Positions 9,962-22,119 of a stretch of 64,000 bases of DNA are shown here, piece after piece. The DNA is from Symsagittifera roscoffensis (Eukaryota; Xenacoelomorpha; Acoela; Convolutidae), in contig NC_087065.1 of assembly GCF_963678635.1 (NCBI RefSeq), forward strand, positions 40,799,430 to 40,863,429, in the 5' to 3' direction. The translations under genes were made by a program, and so were the position numbers. Positions within the stretch are counted from its first letter, which is position 1; each line of letters begins with the position of its first letter. The notes under the pieces are model-generated. The model was not told the origin of the DNA and did no database searches. It worked only from the letters and a program-made list of their open reading frames with translations.

Positions 9962-12900
9962 AAATTGTTAATCGTTTTCACCAAAACTTGTTTTTTTTTT
10001 AAAAAAACTTTTCAATTTTATAAAGAAATCAAACAATTCTCCAGTATAAACCTTTTTCGGATGCTGGTAGAAGTGATATCTGTCGAAGCTGAACAGATCG
10101 CCGGATTAATTGCTCGTATGAAAAAATTTGAGAGTCTGAAGCCAGCAATCGGGACTTTTTTGTTTTGCAAACTACCTATGGTTTCAAAATTTTCCCGTTC
10201 TGTCACTTCCGATAGATAAAAAAATTCACCACGGTTTTTACACTCCATGTATTCCTTTTTTTAGTAGGCTACCTTTGTTTATCATAAAGGTCGACAAAAC
10301 TGTCGAATATTTGATGAAATCCGAACTCCCCTTCGAAAAAACCCTCGATTGGCCCCTGTCATGCACCAATGGTTGCACTTGAACAAGCGGATACAGTGTA
10401 TACCATTTAATCGCTCGCCATATAAATTTTGATCAGTTTACAGTAATACTGAAGTTAAACACTTAAAAGCGAGCCCGAGTTATAACACTAGTTTGCTTGT
10501 GTAAATTGATCACCAGACCATGCACAGCCAAAATAAATGGTTACCATGAGAGAGTAACGCTGAAATACATCATACAAGATTTTAAAAACTTTTCCTTTAT
10601 TGCTCGATTAGTAAGAAAATAAGTGATCAAAAAGAAACATTCATATATCAGCTATTGCTCGATGCTTTCCTGGCGAAATAACAATTGCGAACAAAAGGAC
10701 TGAAATTTATTTGTTAGTACAGTAACAATTTTTCGTTCATTGTCACATTTTTTCGTTCATTGAAATATGAACCAAAAATGGTTACCCACTAATAGTTTTG
10801 ACTTCTGTAGTTAAATCGCTTCAACTAGTTTGCATCAGGCAATTGGGGTTCCCTTTTTGAAGAACATACGTATAATTGCTGCCTCCAGCAAACTCTTTTT
10901 AAACTTATTCCTGAAATTGAGTTCAAAAGCGAAATAGTTGGCGTCATTTGACTTAAATTAAAGTTATTTATCGTTTAACCTAGCTCTTATCAAGTTGAAC
11001 GGCCGAGGGTTAATGTTGAGGTTTTTGGCCAAAAGATAGCGGTTTTCAGCAGTTTTCCTAAAAAACAATCGATATGGGATCCTTACTCCTTGCATTGAAA
11101 ATAGACGCCATAAACACCAAAGATAGCCTTCCGAAGTAACAAGCCTTGAAACGGGTTGTTTAACTTGTCCAAAACCAACTGATTTTCGATAAGTTTTTGA
11201 ATAGCTAACTTTGATAGGCTATTATAAGTTTCGGCAATTCGACTCATTATTAATATTCACATAGATTCGGATGTTAGATCTCACAAACAGTTTTTGAAAA
11301 TGAAGAAGCACTCAACTGACTCATAGCTCTTAGTCGACACGGAATAAATTTTAAGGTTGCATATCAAGCGCAATCAGTCTCAACCCTAAGATCATGCAAC
11401 TTCTGACAACAAAACATTCGACAATCGCTTGTATTGTCAGTTTGCTTAGTTTGGGAGCAGAAAACAGGATTCCAAAAGCTAAAACCGGAACCAAATGTCA
11501 ACCAGCAATCATTCGATGAGTGAGCAGCACAAATTCAACAAAAGATTTTGCATTCCCGAGCTGATTTGCTCCAGAAACTGTCCAATTCAACACCATCTTA
11601 TCTTTATCAGAGTCAGAGTCAATTTACAATATTTTAAATTTAGAATAACTATCCACCTTTGAGCTGTTTTTAAAATTTTTGATTCATCTCGATATTTCTG
11701 CCATCAATTTACAAAAGATAGCCGGTTACTGTGCAAGTAGCACAGAATGTTCCGACCATAGTATTACAAAATACAACTAAGTTTTTTGAAATTATTGTCT
11801 TTTATTTTCGGCGTGGTGCAAGAAAAGAAGCTGAACAAAAAACTGGGGACTAGATATATTCGACAGTCATAGTTAAACGAGCAAAAACAATTTTTGTAGA
11901 AAAACGTAAAATAAAAAAAATTTGATTCCTAAAGGCGCCAAAATACTCACAGTAAACTAACTTTACTCAAGTTAGAAAAAATAAGTTTTTGCGTTTTAAA
12001 TTAAGCTATTGTAAGCTTTTAAGCAATCAAAATAAGGCTTTATTATAGCTTTATTCGCTCGAAAAAAAACTAAAAACCAAAAATTTCAAGCAGGTGTTTC
12101 TCGACAGTAAAAGTTTTGTGAAATTTTTAAAAGTATTTCGAATCACGAATTTAAGGGCTTTCATATGGTATATCACTCAACACAGTCCGATGATTATTTG
12201 TGATACCTGATTTTGCGTGGAAAACAAAAAGAAAAAACGAAAACACCCGAATACAAGTTTCCTCCCATTTTCAATGGTCGGAACAATAAAAAGTTTGATT
12301 TAACCATTTTTATGAAGACTATAGTGACGATATAAAAACTATTCATTTTTCCAATGCTTGTCTCAAATAACGTTCAGTGAGAGAAAAACACATTGCAACC
12401 AGATCACCGGTGTTTAATAAATATTAGAAACAATTTTATCGAGCGGTAAGTAACCGGCAAAAATTGCGGGAGCGCCCGTTGCCCCGAGAACAAAATTGTC
12501 GTCATTTAAACTCAGAGCTATAATGAGCTGATATTTTAAAACTTTACGCCTCTCTCCGGAATCGCGAACACATCAATGAATGCATTATATTTATAAACAT
12601 AAACCGAAACCATTTAGACCGATTAAAGCTTTTCAGTTAAAACTGAAGAGAAAATCATTCCAAAACGGGGTATTCACAAATTGCCAGAATAAATCAAAAA
12701 CACTAGAAAATTTCAAACAGGATAAATCCGTGATGATGCAACTAAGCCGACAAAGTGTAGTCAGACAGACGATAGGCCAAAAGTTTTTTCAGTTCGTTAT
12801 CTCTAGGCTAAGGTTGCCGGATAATCTAAGGTATTTAAATTCATTTTCCGAAGATGATTTTTCAACCAATATGTCCAAAATGTCACTCCTGTTCAATCTC

Positions 12901-13076
12901 TGGCAAAAACTCAGCTATTTACTGGATTAGAAAAATGAATTGTGCTACTTCTACTCCTCTTTCCCGCTTCCTGAAAAGTGAAAATTATAAATGCGTTATG
13001 GAATTGTTTTCCGCTCTAACTCCGTAGTAATTAGAGCAAATAACGAATTTCAGGTGCCCACAAAATGGTTACATGT
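9962..13076. other. Spacer with one family-A MITE
   Basis: Apart from MITE A2 at 11,749-12,285, no feature is supported. A plus-strand open frame of 116 codons at 12,580-12,930 is lysine- and asparagine-rich, has no recognisable motif and no splice context, and I do not call it a gene. Confidence 0.4.
11749..12285 (+). repeat. MITE family A, copy A2
   Basis: The copy is bounded by tgttccgaccat at 11,749 and its exact reverse complement atggtcggaaca ending at 12,285. This is a 12-bp terminal inverted repeat around about 540 bp of non-coding sequence. Internal landmarks shared with the other copies are cctgattttgcgtggaaaac and aaacacccgaata near the right end. It is the best-preserved terminus pair of the family. 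Confidence 0.75.
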
Positions 13077-13277
13077 CAGTATTTAGACAACCGCGTATTC
13101 AGACTGGTCAGTATTTAGACAAATACTGTTTCAACCAATCAGAATCGAGACAAAGAAGAAATTAATAAATAATATTTATTTATTTTGGATTATTTATGTC
13201 TTTTCTCGATTCTGATTGGTTCATACAGTATTTGTCTAAATACTGACGAGTATGAATACGCGGCTGTCTAAATACTG
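13077..13277. repeat. 201-bp snap-back MITE
   Basis: Two long arms fold on each other. The left arm runs from cagtatttagacaaccgcg to aaccaatcagaatcgagac; the right arm runs from ctcgattctgattggtt to cgcggctgtctaaatactg. Each arm also contains its own small palindrome (cagtatttagacaaatactg and its partner cagtatttgtctaaatactg). The centre is an AT-rich loop (taataaataatatttattta). It has no coding capacity. No convincing target-site duplication was seen. Confidence 0.9.
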
Positions 13278-14955
13278 GCTGCACTCCCCACAAAATTGAT
13301 CTATCGTAAGCAATTTTTTCTTTTGATATCTACCAGGCTCAAAAATTCTGAAAAATTGCTGTGGCTCAGGATGCGCAAAATTTTTTTGAAGAACAAAATC
13401 AGAGCTGGCGCAAATCGGTTTGCATTAAATGCCGGATCAAAAAGTCCACATTGGAGCAGTTTGAGTAGTATCATCAATTTAGAACAAAATGCGATGGTTG
13501 TTTCTAAAGTCTAACAAAACTTCTGTCATTTAAAACACGATATTTTTCACTTGATTGTAATATTTTCAGCCAGAAATGCAAATCAATCTGAATAATATCA
13601 TGCAACCCTCTACCAAAGAGCCGAGACCATTTATGTAAAGAAGGGTTCAAATTTGAGCAGGAACCCCCATTAATCCGCTACAGAATGTGGGAATAAGATA
13701 TTTCATTCACTTCTTATTTTTCCTATGGACTTGACATGAATTATTTAGGCAACCAACCATCTGCCCACGCTTTTTTACAGATGTTTTTAGAGATGCAAAA
13801 TTTCATGTCAGCAGATCTTGTTTTCCTTAAAATGACGTATTAACCAAACAACGATCTATTCAGCATCAATATCCAAAAATTTAGTTTCTCTATTTCCGTC
13901 AAATAGCTCTGCGGGAGCAATCAATCATCCTTTTTGACTGTAAAATTAGACAAAAGCGCAACATTCCTGAAATACGTCGAAATTGATCGCAACCCAGGTT
14001 GTTTATAACTTTAGTTACAGTCCAATTCCATTGAGAGCAAAAAGTCAACACTATAGGGGTCCCCTTTGCTCCTTTTCAGGCCTATGGACACTTTGATGCA
14101 TTTCAGACTGTTTACAAACTTTCTCCGCGGGATCGTACTATTATTTGCCCAGCGGGGGCATTTTTATGGACATTATTCCTGGTGGATACTAAAGGAGTTC
14201 TGCTAGTAAAAGGGCAAAGAGAGGCGCGGAGTTAAGTAGCAAATATGCTCAAAGCAACCTGTAACCCAAAGACCATTACTCCATCAGTCTACTCTAATTC
14301 TATCAACTCTTTTTTTTTCTATTGGGTTCGCATTGGATTTACTTGGAGCGGGTAGTTAAAATTCCTTATGTAAATTTCTAAATCCCTTTTTCGACAAGTT
14401 TATTCTGCGATGTTGGCTGCCTTCCCTTTGAGATGCTCTAATTCCTACAAATCCGTTCTTTATTTCAACTATTTGCTTCTACTTGACTGGATTTGAATAA
14501 GTAACGAGGATCAGTCGATGCCTTCGCACGCACTTTTTAGCCCCGTCTGTAGGTTAACAACCACTAAACATTTCACGCAACACGAATTCATGATTAAATT
14601 TAACAACTTGCAAAGCTTAAACCCGAATCTAATTAGCAATTAATTATTTTTCATCCGTTTGAAGCAAAAAAAATATCGCACAAAAACACAAATCGGAACA
14701 AAGATTATATTAAAAGCTTGTCACTTATGTAAATAGTAATATATAGCATTTGAGATAAATTTGTAAACTTTGGAATTTGGCAGTTTCAACGGATAATCAA
14801 CAGTTAACATTTTCAGGGTTGAGAAACGAAAAACATAATGAGCAATTGGGGTCCTGAACAAATAACACATTGGCACCTTTTGTGATACTCGGTATTTCAA
14901 AAGCGCTAAACCGTTCAAGCTGTATCAATCGAATCAATTTTGATTCCTGATTTAG
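13278..14955. other. Spacer 3' of Lhx3/4
   Basis: This should contain the Lhx3/4 3' UTR. A minus-strand AATAAA hexamer lies at 14,459-14,464, about 490 bp past the stop; it is the nearest one noticed. On the plus strand an open stretch at 14,080-14,235 follows a good acceptor and is reported as a finding. Nothing else is supported. Confidence 0.35.
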
Positions 14956-16145
14956 TTACCACATCAGAATGCCTTCAAGCTGGTGAGAATTCGGTTGGAT
15001 GGGATTATTGTGTTGTAAAAATGGGAGCTGATTTGAACTGTTGTGGCCAATGACCAAGTGTGAAGAACTGGTCGCTCCACCGATGTTCGAGTTGGCCGAA
15101 GGAGGTTCTATCTTGCAGGGATTCTGCAACAATGGATGTGGTGGATAATTTCTGTTTCCAGCTGTTAGAGCCGAATGTAGAGATGATATGGGTTCTTGAT
15201 GTGGGAAAACTAGGCCTGAGGGCGGAGGTGCGTTGAGTGAGTGTGCGAATATGGGGGAGGCTAGATGAGGCGAGGCATTTGGCGCTGATTGATACATTGA
15301 TGCTGCGGATTGAGGTGGTGTTACTTGCGCATTAGCCAATCTAGAAGCGAGCACCTCAGCTGCGGAATTACCATTTGTCGCTGAGTTCGGAGATGCGAAA
15401 GAGTTGATGTTTACGACGTTAGGCGGTGTCGGGACATTATCTGGGATATGGGGGTACCCTGGGTTCGCATGTGCACCCATCAATTGGGAAAACCTGGAGT
15501 CCACGTGATGAGAATTGGGCAAGACGTTCGCAAGAGACGCTGAAACTGACGCTGCCACAGACCCAATATCACCAATTGGACTCAGTAAGCCAGTAGATAT
15601 GGGCATGTAGGGTTTCAAGTGATTTGGTGGTGGGTGGGGCAAGCCTTGCATTCCGGGTATTGAGAAGTTGTCTCTGAACAGAACTGGTTGAGATATTTGA
15701 GGCCCATAGCTCGAGTGAAACAAGCCGTGTTGCTGCATTGCAGCTGCTGCATTGCTATGAGCCGCCATTAAATCGGCGTCTGTGAATCCACTTCCGGGAG
15801 GTATTTCAATAGGCTGCCCCAAAATATTCGTCGTTGTCTTTTTAGCCCGTTTCTTTCCTGAAGTTGGAGTCAGATTTCCACTTCCAGAAGCGTAAAATTG
15901 ACTGTTAGAAGCGACTGCCAGTCGACGTCCGGCATCTTTTTTTAGCCTCTTTTCTTTGGCTCGTCGGTTCTGGAACCACACTTGTACCACGCGCATGTCA
16001 AGTCCCGTGTCTTTCGAGAGCTGTTCGCGAATATGTCGAGCTGGTTTCGAACTGTTTTTGTATGCCGACTTTAGCACTTCCAGCTGTTTGGCAGTTATTG
16101 TGGTCCTTGGTCGTTTGTTAGATCCATTGAGATCTTCGAACTCAG
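14956..16145 (-). CDS. Lhx3/4: Lhx3/4 (Lim3), last exon: homeodomain and C-terminus
   Basis: Lhx3/4 (Lim3 in flies) is a nuclear LIM-homeodomain transcription factor that specifies motor neurons and, in vertebrates, pituitary cells; it works with LDB/NLI and often Isl1. The exon follows the acceptor ttgattttag and runs to the stop at 14,956, about 396 codons. The homeodomain starts a few residues in ([19 protein letters not shown]) and ends near [19 protein letters not shown], with Gln at homeodomain position 50. The string TTITAKQLE and the arm RLKKDAGR are diagnostic of the Lhx3/4 subfamily. The 300-residue tail is rich in Ser, Asn, Pro and His, low in complexity, and ends QLEGILMW; it is longer than the vertebrate tail. 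Entry phase 1 fits the LIM2 exon donor exactly (AAA G|CT, giving KSKAEFED). Confidence 0.97.
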
Positions 16146-16315
16146 CTAAAATCAAACTTTATTCCTCTAAAAGCTACAAATACAATTTAAACTTTCATAA
16201 GATCTCACTCTTTGAAGATTTGCTGTATTTAAACAACTAGACACTTTTTCATTTCTGGAATTGAAGGCAGCTGATAAAAAAAGAGTTTTTATCAAAAGCG
16301 CTTAGTTTGGCTAAC

Positions 16316-16518
16316 CTTTGGACTTTGCCATTTCGTAGTCGTTCTTGCAGACCAGCTGCTGGTTCTCCATGAGGAAGAACTCCTCGCCCGTCTCGAGCAA
16401 CTTGCTGCAGATGAGGCACTTGAAGCAGTCGAAGTGGTACACATGGTCATTGGCCCTCCGAATCACCTCAGTTGGCGCCACTCCTTTCTCACATCCCGAA
16501 CACTTGGCCCCAAACTGG
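16316..16518 (-). CDS. Lhx3/4: Lhx3/4 (Lim3), LIM2 exon
   Basis: This exon runs from the acceptor ctgttcttttag to the donor AAAG|GTTAGC, 203 nt, entry phase 2 and exit phase 1. It encodes the second LIM zinc-binding domain: CSGC is the first ligand pair, HFDCFKCLIC carries the H-C-C-C ligands, and CKND closes the second finger. The linker QFGAKC after LIM1 and the end DYEMAKSK match the Lhx3/4 pattern (FGTKC ... DYETAKQ). The 170-bp intron to the homeodomain exon (16,146-16,315) is short for this locus. A longer version of the exon starting at 16,720 is possible and is described separately. Confidence 0.95.
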
Positions 16519-16720
16519 CTAAAAGAACAGGGGGGTTGTTGATCATCAACAGTAATATCAACATGATCAATGATGTCAGGGGGACCGACGTAGGATATCA
16601 AAGACTCGCCATCCGGCCTTCCTTCCTCATTATCGTTATCATGCTCAGTATTATCTAACTTCCAATCCCCAATAAACGAACAAGTCGAGTTCGACTCTTC
16701 GCACAGTTCGAGGAAGTCCA
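16519..16720 (-). other. Open acidic extension upstream of the LIM2 exon
   Basis: The LIM2 reading frame stays open for 67 codons upstream of its normal acceptor. It reads DFLELCEESNSTCSFIGDWK, then an acidic run (EHDNDNEEGRPDGE) and VGPPDIIDHVDITVDD. Base composition is clearly GC-richer than the surrounding intron. A possible acceptor (ggtttatcaaag) precedes it at 16,721 and gives entry phase 1. That does not fit the LIM1 exon (phase 2), but it does fit whatever exon feeds the LIM1 exon, which also enters at phase 1. There is no in-frame ATG. It may be an alternative exon, a retained intron, or chance. Confidence 0.4.
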
Positions 16721-17845
16721 CTTTGATAAACCAATTAATAATTTATCCAAAAAAGAAGATACCAATCAATTGATTAAAAACCGGATTGCTGCCAGGTTTA
16801 TTCCAGGTAAAACAAGAAACTAATCAATTTAAATAATTGCTTGATTAATTACTTCAGCTTTCTACCAATCACATTGGGAGAATTGCGCCGCTAATTTTCT
16901 ATTGTTGAAACTTGAGATCTCGGTGGCTACTTTACCGCAGCGGGACAAAAGAGCAGTCTCTTTTGAGCAAGTCAACATCATGAAACGAATGAGCAAAAAA
17001 TTCCAGACCGAATGGCAGGTAATTCGAAAATTCGAACAAATTATAGAGATTTTGAATTTCTCCGCTGCAGATAAAACGCTCTCAATTTTTGACATCAACA
17101 ATGTACAGTGCTGATTTAAAATTACCGGACACAACAAACATTGAAAACTTTAAACGCGTGGTTCTCAAATTGGGTTAAAATAAGACAAAAAGCGAGGAGA
17201 ACGAAATTGCCTAAAAATTCACCAGAATTAATATGGTGCACATTTTCTCGAAAATTCTTGATCAAAATTTTACAAAATTTGTTTTTGTTTAATCAAGAAT
17301 TACGCTGAAACTACTTTTTTTAATAGATGAAAAACATATGAAAAGAAGCCTCTTACACAGCCAAACAAAATTCTAGAAGGGTTAAATCTCCAGAAACCTG
17401 TATAAGAGAAAATATTTTTGCTTGATAGTAAAAAAAATGTGATTTTTACTTCATAAAACGCAAAATCTCTGCCTAAAAACAAATTTTAAACAATTTGCCC
17501 AAATTTTTGGAGATTCAATCCTGATAAAACCTTGTTAGACTGTGTAAGCGACTTCTTGTGATATTTATGTCTCATCTATTAGAAAAAAAAGTTTCAGCGT
17601 AATTCTTCATTAAGCAAAAAAGTCAAAATTACCCTTTTTGGGGTAAAAATTTGGTTGAAAATTTCGGAGAAAAAAAATGCACCATAGCAAATTATTTTCG
17701 TCAGATTTTGTCTAATCTTAACTCAATATGAGAAAAACGCTTTTAAAATTTCAGATTTTTGTTCGTTTAGTCCGGATAATTTATAGCACCACTGTACATT
17801 AAAGCTTTTAATTTTCATGCTTAAATCAACTAAGAGAACAAAACA

Positions 17846-18373
17846 GAACAAGACTGCTCGTATCAGGGTAAAGCCCTGAATGTTCAGACTGCCTTTTAAG
17901 GTATATGGAGCAGTAATAACATGTAAAATTAAATATAGAAAAAATAAAACATAAATGTTTTTAATTTGAGACTTTTATGAAAATCATCCCCCCACACGCC
18001 ATATAAATAACAAAGTGATAGATTTCGCACCTATTAACATATCAATTATGGCAAATAAGCTTCCTTCAACCAATTTGTAACGATTTTTAAGACTGATTAA
18101 ATCTACCCTTACGCGTTAACAGCGCGAAATATATCGCGCGTTAATTTCGCCAAATTGCCCAAAATGACAACCTTTAAACCCCCATAACTTTACGAAAAAT
18201 GATCAAAGGTGAAATATCTTTTCAAATTTAAGCTCAAGACAACAATACCTTTTGAATGATATTTAAAAAATCCCGCCAAAAGTGGCTAGTTAAAAAATGG
18301 AAATTTGTCTGAAGAAAAAAAACCCACCCCGAGCACAAATTTTCAGTTACTTTTGTTACGAAAGTCGGAACAA
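17846..18373 (+). repeat. MITE family B, copy B2
   Basis: It begins gaacaagactgctcgtatca, carries the small palindrome cagggtaaagccctg and an internal block aacccccataactttacga, and ends cgaaagtcggaaca. The ends share tgttccgac with family A. It is immediately followed by a second copy, so the two form a head-to-tail pair inside the Lhx3/4 intron. Confidence 0.7.
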
Positions 18374-18768
18374 CAAAACTGCTGGTATCAGGACAAAGCC
18401 CTGATTATTCCGACTTTCTTTTAAGGTCTATAAAGCAGTGTTAGCTTTAAAAATTGATGAATTTTTCGAAAAAAAATTTTTTTAAACCATCCCACAACAC
18501 ACTATATAAATTTCAAAGTGATAGATTTTGCTCCTAATAACGTAGAAATTATGACAAATAGCCTGTTTTAACCATTTTGGAACGACTTTTATGAGGGATT
18601 AAATCTCCCGCTTAAGCGTTAATTGTCCCAAATTGGCCATGTTGGCAATCTTTAAATCTCTAAATTTATGAAAAAAGATCAAAGGGAAAATATTTTTCAA
18701 ATTTATCTGAAAAAGAACCACCCGAGCACAAGTGTTCCGTTACTTTCCTTACAAAAATTTGGAACAAA
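18374..18768 (+). repeat. MITE family B, copy B3, head-to-tail with B2
   Basis: It starts aaaactgctggtatcagga and repeats the family order (aaagccctgattattccgac, ccacaacacactata, a short aaatctctaaatttatg block). It ends cccgagcacaagtgttccg then tttggaacaa. It is shorter and more decayed than B2. Confidence 0.65.
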
Positions 18769-19547
18769 ATATTGGATTTAAAACAGTTTCAACATGAATG
18801 AAGACCAATTTTTGACATTTAGTACCACCAGAGAGAGTTAAATATGCAGAAAATTAGATCGGAATGTTTCTCTATTTAAATTTTTTCTCGTTTTTCAGTT
18901 CTTTCAAACTCGAGCCAATAAGTTGAGCTGTTTTATAGAACAGGACTTGCAGGTAATCAAATCAAGTGTGGTGTCATATGAAAGCCCTTTCAAACTTAAT
19001 TCAGTTTCCGAAAAAAAAACTTTCCAAAACTTTTGCTTTTCCCAAAAATGTACCACCGTTAGTGTCAAGAAAAACTGTCCAAATTTCTAGCTCAAGGACG
19101 TGCATTGTGTTGCTAGTGAATGGATGAGGTAATAACTCTTACCATGAAAAATCGTTTGTACCTTAAGTAAGGTTTTGTCACGCTACTGTTCTTAATTATT
19201 GTTTTTCAATCCTGTGGATTTACAAGAAAACAACAAAAATTGGTCGAAAAATTCAAATGATCAATGATTCAAAGTTTTCGATTATCGTTACGTCTCCGCC
19301 ACTCAATCGAAAGATTGGAAGATAGGATGATCGAGGCCCAACATAGTCCTTGCTCGCTGCTTGAGGGCGAGGTAACATTTCCCAAACCAGTAAGAAAAAT
19401 CCAAAAAAACGCATAGTTATAAACAAGAGTCGATACAGCGATTCTCTTTAAAGAGCTGAACAGCTCGTATTTTGGTTCTTTGCCTTGTGGATAAATCGTC
19501 TTAACTTTTAAGTTGTAATCATAAATGATGGCAACATGAAGACTTAC

Positions 19548-19734
19548 TTGAAGAAGTCCTTTTTGCAGAGCACTGTGCCATCCTTGGTGAAGTAGCACTT
19601 GTCTGAGAGGGGGACATGGCAGGTGTGACAGAAGAGACACTTGAGGTGGAAACATCTGTCATTCACTTTGTTCACCAGCTGGTCTCTAATCTCACCCCCA
19701 CACGCAAAGCAGAACGACACTGGCTCATTCCCTG
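19548..19734 (-). CDS. Lhx3/4: Lhx3/4 (Lim3), LIM1 exon
   Basis: This exon encodes the first LIM domain: CFAC is the first ligand pair, HLKCLFCHTC supplies H-C-C-C, and the second finger closes with LCKKDFF. HVPLSDKCYF and the end KKDFF match Lhx3/4 LIM1 (HVPLAERCF ... CKDDFF). The donor is TTCAA|GTAAGT, exit phase 2, joining to LIM2 as N-QFGAKC. The 5' edge is either gttgtag|CAGGG (19,734) or gtagcag|GG (19,731); both need 1 nt from the exon upstream. LIM1 is preceded by NEPVSF. The first exon, with the start codon, was not identified and must lie to the right, possibly beyond 24 kb. Confidence 0.92.
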
Positions 19735-22119
19735 CTACAACACCACACCACACAACAGTCAGTAAAAAGTATGTTCAAAAAACTGAAAATTCATTAGGCG
19801 CAGATTTTAAGGGGGGTGGGGGGGGGGGGGGGGGGTACCTTATCAGAAATTCAGAAATTCCCCTGACTACTCAAATGATCTTCCTTCAAGTAATATTTTA
19901 CGACATAAATTTAAGGTCAACTAAACCTAACGTTTTTAGAGTCGCGCCTTTGGCGCAATTAAATTTAATAATTCCGAGAAAAAAAATCCCTGGTCCGCTC
20001 GTAATTTCATCTGCGCTTCGTATTCTGGTCAAATCGACAAATGAGATGGATAGAAAACATAGCCTGTGTTTTTTCCGAGATTTTGGGTACTTCGAGAAAG
20101 TTAGTAGGAGCATCAATTAAAGTCTTTCTTTCGTAATAAGGTTTCCGAAAAGAACTCTCAAAAAAGTATCTCTGAGTAAAAAAAAATTTGGTCTGAAAAG
20201 TTACAAACTAACGATATGTTAAGGAACAGTGATAACGGAAAAACAGTTATTGTCCTGTTATGGTAATCATTAGCGGATTTCTGATGGGGAGGGGGGGGAG
20301 GCCACCCTTTTCCCTCAGGAATTCGACCCACTGACGACCCAAAGGGTTCACCTTTGCAATGTACTATTTTGAAATATCCCTTTTTGGTTGACCGACCCTT
20401 TGACGCCAATATATACTAAATTTGAGGGGGATATCGCGCCAAAAAAAGCGTTTTTTCTAAAAATGCCTAAAACGCCCCTTTTTTGCCTGTTTTTTTTCTA
20501 AAATTTACCTGCGGTGCAGAAAATTTGGTAAAAAAATAGGTTTTTTTTTTTTGAAAAACCGCCCCCCGCCCCTCGAGAAAATTCTAGATCAGCCTTTCAT
20601 GATAATTAAAATTTTCAACTATCGAGGTAAAAATTTAAAATTTGACAAAGACTTTTTACCGCATGATAAACTTTCAGCTCAGCTCAAATAAAGATGATCT
20701 CATGATATGGCTATGGAATGGATTAATAGTAACCCAAGGAGTAGCTCAATTTAAAAATAATACAGACGAAAGTTATCACAAACCAATACAATTCGATTTA
20801 GCACAACCAAGCCTAACTGGTCTAGAGAAAGTAACAATTTAATATAAAATTGATAAAATTTTGAAATCGAGAATAAAATTTGGGATTTTTTAAAATCTTT
20901 TTTGATTTTGAGCAGTCCAAACGATGGAAAAAAACTTAAGATTTTCGGTGACAACTTCATTTCGAGACTTCTAGATAAAAACGTAAGTCTTTTCAAGAAA
21001 TGAGATTCAGTACCGTTAGTTAAAAAAAACAATCAAGCAAAACCAACAAGCTTTTCTGTCATTATTTTAAAAGACGGATGTCAATAATCAATTTCTGTTT
21101 GCAATTTTGAGTACATTCGTGGTGAATTTTGTCGCAGCCTCAGTAAAAAAAACACCTCGGAGAGAAATTTCCACAAACTGAAATTATTTATTGAAACGAA
21201 TAGCAAAAATATAAGGCGACTGGTTTAGCAGGTATCTATTTCGGGGGTGGCAGTTATTTAAGTAAATTTTAATTTTAATCAAAAACCTATTAACTAAAAG
21301 TTTCTTACCCAAAGCGTTTGAATTGGAGTCGCACTGAATGGTCGTGATTTCCTGCATATTAGCCAAATTGCAAAAAGTAATTTAACTAATGAACCTTGGG
21401 AGTAGAAATTCGACGGCTTTATGTGCGATCTATATTTTTTATTTTGATAAAATCCCGGTGCGGGCACGGAAAAAACGAGCAACACGGGGTTGTAAAACGG
21501 AGCAAAGCAACCAAATGATTATTATTCCTTCTTTTCCACTAAACTGACTCTGGGTACTTAGGAATGTCAATTGTTCAGTCCTTCTCCTAAAGACGTCGTT
21601 TCCCGGCAGAAGCCACAACTGATTGGACCTCATCTCCGCCAATCAGAATCAATCTACTTTTGTTCATATTTTTCCGCATGATTTCACGTGGAAGCAAGTG
21701 TTTCCTTTTAAAGATTACTCCTAACACAACCCAAGTGTATCATAGCCTAATCCCTAACATAGAATACCTTTATCTTAAAATGTGTAAACACAAAAGGAAC
21801 TAATTTATGTGATTCTTTCACTGATTAAATATTTTGCAATTAACCTTGGGAGCATTAATTCAAAAAATGATTGAAAAACTTATCTCAAACATACCTGGGA
21901 ATCAGACAAACTAATATATGCTTCAAAAATATTAATTTGGTTTTCAGTCAAAAAAAAAATCTCAAATTTTAGGAAAAAAATCTACTGAAACTATTTAAAA
22001 ACTTTAAGAAACCAATCAAATTATTTAAGGCCAGCTTTCAAGAAAACTTTTCAATCTCATCAAAAACAAGCAACCTCAATTTTTTATGTGAGTAATCCAC
22101 GTTCGATAATATACATTAC
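19735..22119. other. Lhx3/4 upstream or intronic sequence with a G-rich repeat-like block
   Basis: A poly-G tract (18 Gs at 19,818-19,835) begins a block that runs to about 20,590, where the sequence becomes C-rich (ccgccccccgcccctcgag). In between it has unusual composition (ggaggggggggaggcc, gatatcgcgccaaaaaaa). This looks like a transposon relic, but I could not match termini. No exon was recognised. Two CCAAT-type motifs in opposite orientation lie at about 21,630-21,650. Confidence 0.35.

Larger units (their letters stand above)
16721..19547. other. Large Lhx3/4 intron between LIM1 and LIM2
   Basis: About 3 kb of AT-rich intron, counting from the LIM1 donor to the standard LIM2 acceptor at 16,518. 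It contains two adjacent copies of MITE family B (17,846-18,768). Otherwise no feature is supported. Confidence 0.7.

Noticed and set aside
12580-12930. The 116-codon plus-strand open frame as a gene
   Set aside because: It is Lys/Asn-rich, without domain or motif, and with no splice or promoter context; its length is not surprising in AT-rich DNA.
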